A stretch of DNA of 7,181 nt from an uncultured Eubacteriales bacterium (GTDB taxonomy: Bacteria; Bacillota; Clostridia; Oscillospirales; Oscillospiraceae), in assembly GCA_900554625.1 (NCBI GenBank), contig USHP01000096.1, positions 1 through 7,181 on the forward strand. Reading direction: 5' to 3'. The translations under genes and the position numbers were made by a program. Shown here piece by piece: positions 1 through 3,881 of the stretch (positions within the stretch are counted from its first letter, which is position 1; every line of letters begins with the position of its first letter). Below the pieces are notes generated by a model, which saw nothing but the letters and a program-made list of their open reading frames with translations, had not been told where the DNA came from and made no database searches.

Positions 1-244
1 GCTGCAGGTGGGTCACAAAGGACAGCAGGACGAACCCCACGGTCAGGGCTGCCGGCAGCGCCGCCCCCGGCAGGGGCGCGCCGTCCGTCAGGGTGCCCAT
101 AAAGCCCCCCATCAGCAGGTAAAGGATGCCCATGCCGCCCATGACCACCAGGTTGGTGACGACGGTCCAGAACGCGCCGCTTTTGGTGTTTTTCAGGCCC
201 TGGTCGGTCAGGGCGTATTTGCGCTGAAACGCTTTGCTGAACAT
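1..244 (-). CDS. ABC transporter, membrane/ATPase half-transporter (N-terminal part only)
   Basis: Only the first 81 codons are in the window; the gene runs off the left edge. The minus-strand reading begins MFSKAFQRKYALTDQGLKN, followed by two hydrophobic stretches (about residues 26-46 and 60-80), as expected for the first two helices of an exporter-type ABC half-transporter. No nucleotide-binding domain is visible because it would lie outside. The start at 244 is preceded by a purine-rich AGGGGGAAGGG ribosome binding site and lies 16 bases after the stop of the upstream ABC gene, so the two are almost certainly co-transcribed and form a heterodimer (family knowledge). Base composition is unusually GC-rich (about 75% in the block 61-120). 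The assignment as an ABC protein rests mainly on context and N-terminal character. Substrate is unknown; iron-siderophore transport is an inference from its partner. Confidence 0.75.
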   Translation of the reverse strand, partial: MFSKAFQRKYALTDQGLKNTKSGAFWTVVTNLVVMGGMGILYLLMGGFMGTLTDGAPLPGAALPAALTVGFVLLSFVTHLQ

Positions 245-260
245 TTCCCTTCCCCCTTTC

Positions 261-2054
261 TCACCGTTCGCTGGTGATCTTCCACTGGACCGCCCGGTTG
301 TAGTCCGCCCACATCCTGGCATACAGCCCGCCGGCGGCAGTCAACTCCTCGTGCGTGCCCTGTTCCACTATGCGCCCCTGGTCCATGACGAGGATCCTGT
401 CCGCCCCCACCACGGTGGACAGGCGGTGGGCGATCATGATGACCGTGCGGCCTTTCGTCAGTTGGGCAAAGGCCTTCTGAATCAGGGCCTCGTTCTCCGG
501 GTCGGCAAAGGCGGTGGCCTCGTCCAGCACCACGATGGGGGCGTCTTTCAAGATGACCCTGGCCAGGGCCACCCGCTGCTGCTCTCCGCCGGAGAGGTAG
601 GTGCCCTCTGTACCGATCACAGTGTCCATGCCCTTTGGCAGCTTTTCCAGAATGTCTCCGCACTGGGCGGCCATGAGGGCGGCGAGCACCTGCTCCCGGG
701 TGGCCTCTGGCCTTGCGGCCCGGACGTTCTCCAGGATGGAGGTCTTGAACAGCCGGCTGTTCTGGAACACAAAGGCAATCTGATCCATGAGCGCGTGGGG
801 GTCCATGTCCCGCACATCCACGCCGCCCACAAGCACCGCCCCGGAGCTTACGTCCCAGAACCGGGGGATCAGGCTGGCCGCCGTGGTCTTTCCGCCGCCG
901 GAGGGACCCACCAGTGCCACGGTCTGCCCCGGCTCTGCTGTAAATGAAACGTGGGAGAGGGCGAGGGTTTCTGCACCGTCGTAGGTAAAGCTTACGTCCT
1001 TAAATTCCACCTTATTGCCATGAGGTGTTTTCGGATGTGCAGGGGCCTGCAGAGTAGGGGCCTCCATTACCTGATTGATGCGGCCGAGAGCCGTGCCTGC
1101 CAGCATCATCCCGGAGGCGGCGAACATAATCTTGGCCAGCGCTGTGGAGATGATGGCTGAAAATACAGCGTAGAAGGCAAAGTTAGTGACAAAGCCGGCA
1201 AGATCACCGCCTGCCAGAGCCCCGGGCGCCAGAAACAGCGCCGCCGGCACCAGGAATACAAAGGCTCCTTCCGTAAAGGTCAGATTGACCGACTGGGGCA
1301 CCCGGCACACATCCGCCTGATAGTGTTCAGCTTTGCTGCTGTATTCCTCAATAGCTTCCTGGAAAGCTTTGAAAGAATAGACAGTCTGCTGAAAAATCTT
1401 GACGACGGGAATGCCCCGGACATATTCGGTACCCGCTTTGGTCATACGGTCCTGGGCCGCCTGGTACTCAGCCATGATCTGAGCGTTTTTGCCGCCCATC
1501 ATGGAAAACATGGCAATGATCGAAATGACCGCAGCCAGCAGGCAGGCGGCGCCCATTCTCCAGTCAAAGACGAACATCATCACCAGCATGGCCAGAAAAA
1601 GAACCACCGTGCCCACAATATCCGCCAGATTATGGGCCAGCAGTGTTTCGGTATCAGCCGCCGCCGCATCCAGCCGACCCCGGATCAGCCCGGAAGCGTT
1701 GGAATCAAAGAAACCAAGCGGGGCTTTCATCACGTGGGCAACGCCCTGCTTGCGGATGTTGGACGCTGTGCGGAAGGCGGCCAGATGGGTACACATGAGC
1801 CCGGCAAAGTAAATCACAATGCCGCCCACCGCAAAGCCGAAGGCCAGCCAGCCATAGCGGGTCACATTCTGTGCCTGGGTCCAGTCTGGCGCCACGGCAA
1901 TTAAATCCCTGGCTGCCAGCCAGATGCAGATGTAGGGAGCCATACTAAACAGCATGGATATGGCCGACAGGGCTAACCCAAGGAAGGTCAGGCTTTTGCG
2001 GCTTCCGGCATAGTCCAGCAGAGTCGCCAGGTCACTCTTTCTTTCTTTTTTCAT
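261..2054 (-). CDS. ABC transporter permease/ATP-binding protein, IrtAB/YbtPQ-like
   Basis: A complete 597-residue half-transporter of normal length for the exporter-fold ABC family. Six predicted membrane helices lie at about residues 22-45, 68-91, 143-162, 164-185, 258-280 and 287-312. The nucleotide-binding domain occupies about 348-590: A-loop Tyr358, Walker A GPSGGGKTT (383-391), Q-loop Gln431, signature LSGGEQQR (487-494), Walker B IVVLDE (507-512) with catalytic Glu512, and H-loop His543. All key residues are intact, so it should hydrolyse ATP in the membrane. The D-loop region reads ATAFADPENE instead of the common SALD-type sequence; I recall this variant from siderophore-linked IrtA/IrtB and YbtP/YbtQ transporters, so iron-chelate transport is plausible but not proven. 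The start at 2054 has AAGGAGGT (2061-2068) six bases upstream. It is the first gene of a two-gene operon, with a palindromic operator just upstream. A multidrug exporter is the main alternative. Confidence 0.93.
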   Translation of the reverse strand: MKKERKSDLATLLDYAGSRKSLTFLGLALSAISMLFSMAPYICIWLAARDLIAVAPDWTQAQNVTRYGWLAFGFAVGGIVIYFAGLMCTHLAAFRTASNIRKQGVAHVMKAPLGFFDSNASGLIRGRLDAAAADTETLLAHNLADIVGTVVLFLAMLVMMFVFDWRMGAACLLAAVISIIAMFSMMGGKNAQIMAEYQAAQDRMTKAGTEYVRGIPVVKIFQQTVYSFKAFQEAIEEYSSKAEHYQADVCRVPQSVNLTFTEGAFVFLVPAALFLAPGALAGGDLAGFVTNFAFYAVFSAIISTALAKIMFAASGMMLAGTALGRINQVMEAPTLQAPAHPKTPHGNKVEFKDVSFTYDGAETLALSHVSFTAEPGQTVALVGPSGGGKTTAASLIPRFWDVSSGAVLVGGVDVRDMDPHALMDQIAFVFQNSRLFKTSILENVRAARPEATREQVLAALMAAQCGDILEKLPKGMDTVIGTEGTYLSGGEQQRVALARVILKDAPIVVLDEATAFADPENEALIQKAFAQLTKGRTVIMIAHRLSTVVGADRILVMDQGRIVEQGTHEELTAAGGLYARMWADYNRAVQWKITSER

Positions 2055-2080
2055 TGGAAAACCTCCTTATATATGTATTT

Positions 2081-2100
2081 ATAGTTAGTATTAACTAACC
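2081..2100. promoter_or_regulatory. Candidate metal-repressor operator upstream of the ABC operon
   Basis: The sequence contains TAGTTA-GTAT-TAACTA (2082-2097), and in an overlapping register GTTAG-N6-CTAAC (2084-2099). Read on the minus strand, its 22-base neighbourhood matches the site at 2938-2959 at 18 of 22 positions. It sits 13-30 bases upstream of the ABC gene's ribosome binding site, where a repressor would block transcription. A weak promoter (TTGTTT 2112-2117, 17-base spacer, TTAATA 2089-2094, minus strand) would have its -10 inside the palindrome. Similarity to the DtxR/IdeR box is by eye. Confidence 0.6.
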
Positions 2101-2108
2101 CATAGGTG

Positions 2109-2131
2109 AAAAAACAAGGGGGATACCCCTT
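2109..2131 (-). terminator. Intrinsic terminator after tetR
   Basis: On the minus strand an AAGGGG/CCCCTT stem with a four-base loop (2116-2131) is followed directly by GTTTTTT (2115-2109). It lies between the tetR stop and the ABC operon, so it should separate the two units. Because it is also upstream of the ABC genes, partial read-through could give them some tetR-linked transcription. Confidence 0.7.
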
Positions 2132-2153
2132 TATTATAGGTCGGACAGACCCA

Positions 2154-2175
2154 GACCCCATAGATTCATGGGGTC
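2154..2175. other. GC-rich hairpin overlapping the tetR stop codon
   Basis: Perfect eight-base arms GACCCCAT (2154-2161) and ATGGGGTC (2168-2175) enclose a six-base loop. The structure spans the last codons and stop of tetR. No T-run follows on either strand, so by itself it is not a classical terminator. It may stabilise the 3' end of the tetR mRNA ahead of the terminator 23 bases further on. Confidence 0.55.
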
Positions 2176-2783
2176 ATTAATTTTAGCCAGCCGGCGGTAT
2201 AAAATTCCCGCAGCTGCTCTGTATAGTGCAGCGCCTGTTCATAGGGCATGTCGTGAATTACCACTTCAAAAATGCCGTTGAACATGCCGCTGGCAAGAAT
2301 ATGGCATAACTGCCGGTCGATCTCCGGCACGTTTTCTCCCAGGCGGCGCAGTACCTCCATATATTGCAGGGTGGATTCCACTTCCACCTCCACCATACGG
2401 TGGACAAACTGCTCATAGTCGGTGCCCTCGGCACAGCAAAGCAGCAGCTTGACCGGCGCCCGGTGCTGACAGATATATTCTACCATCCAGTGAAGATAAG
2501 CCCCGGAATCCTGTCCCATGTGCTCCGGCTGTTCTGCTTCCGGCAGTTCGGCAAAGGAAATCTGAGCTTCCATAAATCTGCCCATTAACGCGGTGGCGTG
2601 AGGCTCTACGATGGAAGCAAATAAAGCCTCCTTGCTGGAAAAATAGCCATAAAAGGCTCCGGTAGTTACTCCGGCCTGCTTCACAATCTGCCGAAGAGAT
2701 GCCCCATGGAATCCTTTCAGGGAAAACTCATCCAGAGCCGCCTTTTGAATTTTTTTCAATGTATCCGGCGCATGTTCCTGCAT
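2166..2783 (-). CDS. TetR-family transcriptional regulator
   Basis: A 205-residue protein of typical TetR length. The N-terminal DNA-binding domain covers about residues 7-58, with the helix-turn-helix around residues 29-48 (SLRQIVKQAGVTTGAFYGYF), the classic TetR signature including the GxFYxYF recognition end. The remaining residues form a variable ligand-binding and dimerisation domain; it holds Cys-Cys at about 127-128 and several His, but no recognisable ligand motif. The start at 2783 is supported by GGAGGT at 2788-2793. It has its own promoter and an adjacent perfect palindrome, consistent with autorepression. It precedes an ABC transporter operon in the same direction, a common arrangement for drug or metabolite exporters controlled by TetR proteins, but its likely operator is not repeated in front of the ABC genes. 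The inducing ligand cannot be inferred. Confidence 0.93.
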   Translation of the reverse strand: MQEHAPDTLKKIQKAALDEFSLKGFHGASLRQIVKQAGVTTGAFYGYFSSKEALFASIVEPHATALMGRFMEAQISFAELPEAEQPEHMGQDSGAYLHWMVEYICQHRAPVKLLLCCAEGTDYEQFVHRMVEVEVESTLQYMEVLRRLGENVPEIDRQLCHILASGMFNGIFEVVIHDMPYEQALHYTEQLREFYTAGWLKLMTP

Positions 2784-2796
2784 GATGACCTCCGTG

Positions 2797-2820
2797 TAAC
2801 ACTGTTATGTAGCAGTGTTA
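2797..2820. promoter_or_regulatory. Candidate TetR autoregulatory operator
   Basis: Perfect eight-base inverted arms TAACACTG (2797-2804) and CAGTGTTA (2813-2820) flank an eight-base spacer. The site lies between the tetR -10 box and its ribosome binding site, covering the expected transcription start. This is the usual place for TetR self-repression. The sequence is unrelated to the TAGTTA palindromes at 2082 and 2941. Confidence 0.65.
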
Positions 2821-2848
2821 TAGTACATCTTTTAGATAGGTTTGTCAA
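2820..2848 (-). promoter_or_regulatory. tetR promoter
   Basis: On the minus strand, TTGACA (2848-2843) and TACTAT (2825-2820) are separated by exactly 17 bases, a near-consensus housekeeping sigma factor promoter. It points at tetR, and its -10 box abuts the TAACACTG palindrome. Confidence 0.75.
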
Positions 2849-2877
2849 GAGATAATGGCTGTGTAAGGAAAATCTAA

Positions 2878-2889
2878 TTTTGATCAAAA
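2878..2889. repeat. Perfect 12-base palindrome TTTTGATCAAAA
   Basis: A self-complementary TTTTGATCAAAA lies between the two divergent promoters, 13 bases upstream of the -35 box of the metal-binding gene. It could bind a dimeric regulator, but it is short and AT-rich, so it could also be chance. Confidence 0.3.
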
Positions 2890-2902
2890 AATTGTCTTTT
2901 TA

Positions 2903-2931
2903 TTGACAAATCAGAGATGATATAGTATTTT
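2903..2931 (+). promoter_or_regulatory. Promoter of the metal-binding protein gene
   Basis: TTGACA (2903-2908) is followed after 17 bases by TATTTT (2926-2931). The expected start of transcription, about 2938, falls at the edge of the palindrome at 2939-2957, so a protein bound there would block initiation. Confidence 0.6.
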
Positions 2932-2938
2932 TATATTG

Positions 2939-2957
2939 GTTAGTTATAGCTAACTAA
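2939..2957. promoter_or_regulatory. Candidate DtxR/IdeR-like metal-repressor operator
   Basis: TTAGTTA-TAGC-TAACTAA (2940-2957) has perfect seven-base arms; an overlapping GTTAG-N6-CTAAC occupies 2939-2954. It resembles the textbook DtxR/IdeR iron box (half-site TTAGGTTAG) and matches the ABC-operon site at 18 of 22 aligned bases when that one is read on the opposite strand. Its position over the transcription start fits repression. Confidence 0.65.
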
Positions 2958-3025
2958 AAACGACACGGGGCAGCATCAATGTTTCCCGTAGTTGGTTGAT
3001 TGCAGAAATCAGGAGGAATTGTGCA

Positions 3026-3271
3026 ATGGTTAAGACAATCTTAAAGATCGACGGTATGGCCTGCGGAATGTGCGAAAGTCATGTAAACGATACAATAAGG
3101 AAAGTTTGTGATGTGAAGAAAGTATCGTCCTCACATAAAAAGGGGATGACAGAGATTCTGTCCGAAGATACTCTGGACGAAACGGTGCTTAAGAACGCGC
3201 TGGAAAACATTGGCTATCGTGTGTTAGAGGTAGATACTATGCCATACGTAAAAAAAGGATTGAAAATGTAA
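3026..3271 (+). CDS. Small heavy-metal-associated (HMA) domain protein
   Basis: An 81-residue protein whose N-terminal part is a heavy-metal-associated domain, with the metal-binding loop GMACGMC at residues 10-16 (Cys13 and Cys16) and a conserved-looking SSHKKG at 35-40. Such domains bind soft metals such as Cu(I) through the two cysteines; whether this one handles copper, zinc or another metal cannot be told from sequence. No membrane helix or signal peptide is present, so it should be cytoplasmic. The start at 3026 is chosen because AGGAGG (3011-3016) sits nine bases upstream; an in-frame ATG at 2996 has no such site. The gene stands alone, without a P-type ATPase or other transporter on its own strand. 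Its promoter carries the same operator-like palindrome as the ABC operon, suggesting membership in one metal-responsive regulon (inference). No terminator is visible downstream. Confidence 0.88.
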   Translation: MVKTILKIDGMACGMCESHVNDTIRKVCDVKKVSSSHKKGMTEILSEDTLDETVLKNALENIGYRVLEVDTMPYVKKGLKM

Positions 3272-3277
3272 AAAAAG

Positions 3278-3397
3278 AAAGTCATAGGACAATCTTGCGG
3301 CGATACCGGGTTCTAAAAGATTTTCGTCAATATAGGTATAAACACCGTCCAAATCCCGATAAGCGCGGGCCTAGAGTTTTACATCATATTTATCCAA
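3278..3397 (-). pseudogene. Broken RelE/ParE-like toxin of a type II toxin-antitoxin pair
   Basis: Directly after the antitoxin, the minus strand can be read from a TTG at 3397 as LDKYDVKL, then a TAG stop (3373-3371), then in the same frame ARAYRDLDGVYTYIDENLL and EPGIAARL. This pattern (KYDVKLS...RDLD.IY.YI..NLLEPG.A..L) is that of the N-terminal part of ParE/RelE-type toxins, which are usually about 95-100 residues. Only some 36 recognisable residues remain; similarity fades at about 3286, just before the tail of the oppositely oriented HMA gene. The original start would have overlapped the antitoxin stop, as is usual in such operons. The gene is thus inactivated twice, by an internal stop and by loss of its 3' two thirds. 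Family assignment is by eye. Confidence 0.7.
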
Positions 3398-3653
3398 AAT
3401 GCTTCCTCCGTAAAGAGGAAAGAGCTTCCCCTGCGTCCATTAGAACACTGTCGGCAGCATATTCCTTTTCAGCTTCACTGATAGCTGCGTCCGTCCTTGC
3501 TGTTTCTATCATTTCTTCGTATGCTTCAATACTCATGACCACTAAATCGCCGTAGCCGTTCTTTGTGATGAAAAGCGGCTCCCGACTTGCATGGCAAAGC
3601 TCGGAAATTTCCGTGGTATTTCTAAGGTCTGTAATCGGTCTGATCTGCGGCAT
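3390..3653 (-). CDS. Type II antitoxin, Phd/YefM family
   Basis: An 87-residue protein with the typical antitoxin layout: an N-terminal Phd/YefM DNA-binding fold (about residues 1-50, including LRNTTEISELCHASREPLFI and GYGDLVVMSIEAYEEM) and a charged, helical C-terminal tail (about 50-87) that would embrace the toxin. Family members repress their own operon and neutralise a RelE/ParE-type toxin. The start at 3653 is supported by GGAGG (3662-3666) eight bases upstream; the longer reading from 3734 would run through the promoter and operator. It begins six to twenty bases from a strong palindrome, as expected for self-repression. The cognate toxin downstream is a truncated pseudogene, so this antitoxin is now an orphan; it could still act as a repressor or neutralise a related toxin elsewhere. 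Confidence 0.88.
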   Translation of the reverse strand: MPQIRPITDLRNTTEISELCHASREPLFITKNGYGDLVVMSIEAYEEMIETARTDAAISEAEKEYAADSVLMDAGEALSSLRRKHFG

Positions 3654-3670
3654 AGTATGCGCCTCCTTTC

Positions 3671-3707
3671 TGCACATAATTATAGCAGAATTATGTGCAA
3701 AATACAA
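3671..3707 (-). promoter_or_regulatory. Antitoxin promoter with long palindromic operator
   Basis: Perfect 11-base inverted arms TGCACATAATT (3671-3681) and AATTATGTGCA (3689-3699) flank a seven-base spacer. Embedded on the minus strand is a consensus TATAAT (3684-3679), with TTGTAT (3707-3702) 17 bases upstream of it. The operator therefore covers the -10 box and most of the spacer, the normal arrangement for autoregulated antitoxins. Confidence 0.8.
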
Positions 3708-3750
3708 GGCGGCTATACAAAATCCGCTTGTCAAAAGTATCGTTATCTAA

Positions 3751-3850
3751 CGTCAGCTTCGGGCAATCGGGTTTTCCGAAAAGGAGGTTCTTTACTATTT
3801 TAAACTGCTTGCTTTCCAAAAGCACCTTTTGCCACCCGAATCCATATAGT
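3751..3850 (+). other. Non-genic stretch with nested stems and a coding-like fragment
   Basis: No complete gene lies between the antitoxin promoter and the protease. Within 83 bases there are nested complementary segments: TTCGGG 3758-3763 with CCCGAA 3835-3840, TCGG 3767-3770 with CCGA 3776-3779, AAAAGG 3779-3784 with CCTTTT 3825-3830, and TGCTTT 3810-3815 with AAAGCA 3819-3824. The same bases in frame 3751-3846 also read as a protein-like stretch including SEKEVLYYFKLLAFQKHLL, bounded by stops on both sides, which I cannot assign. It could be a structured leader or a gene remnant. Confidence 0.3.
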
Positions 3851-3857
3851 AAATAAA

Positions 3858-3881
3858 ATGAAAAATGGAACTTATCAATGA
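3858..3881 (+). other. Possible seven-codon upstream reading frame coupled to the protease
   Basis: ATG at 3858 opens a frame coding MKNGTYQ whose TGA stop (3879-3881) overlaps the protease ATG (3878-3880) as ATGA. Neither start has a visible Shine-Dalgarno sequence. A TATAGT box at 3845-3850 would place the transcription start near 3857, so the message might be nearly leaderless. No good -35 is seen. This is a suggestion only. Confidence 0.25.

Noticed and set aside
234..947. A long plus-strand open frame of 237 codons
   Set aside because: It lies wholly opposite the ABC ATPase domain in GC-rich DNA; its composition is low-complexity His/Gly/Pro-rich and it has no ribosome binding site. It is an antisense shadow, as is the 193-codon frame at 1323-1904.
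2996..3025. Upstream ATG giving ten extra residues on the HMA protein
   Set aside because: The AGGAGG site lies inside this extension and is correctly placed only for the ATG at 3026; the HMA fold also begins right after that Met.
3295..3555. Plus-strand 86-codon frame
   Set aside because: It is antisense to the antitoxin and toxin remnant, has no ribosome binding site, and shows no recognisable motif.
3654..3734. Longer antitoxin start at 3734
   Set aside because: It would translate through the promoter and palindromic operator; the ATG at 3653 has a proper GGAGG and begins the conserved Phd domain.
3810..3830. TGCTTT-CCA-AAAGCA hairpin followed by CCTTTT as a terminator
   Set aside because: The loop is three bases, the stem is AT-rich and the T-run is only four and not adjacent; no plus-strand gene ends just before it.
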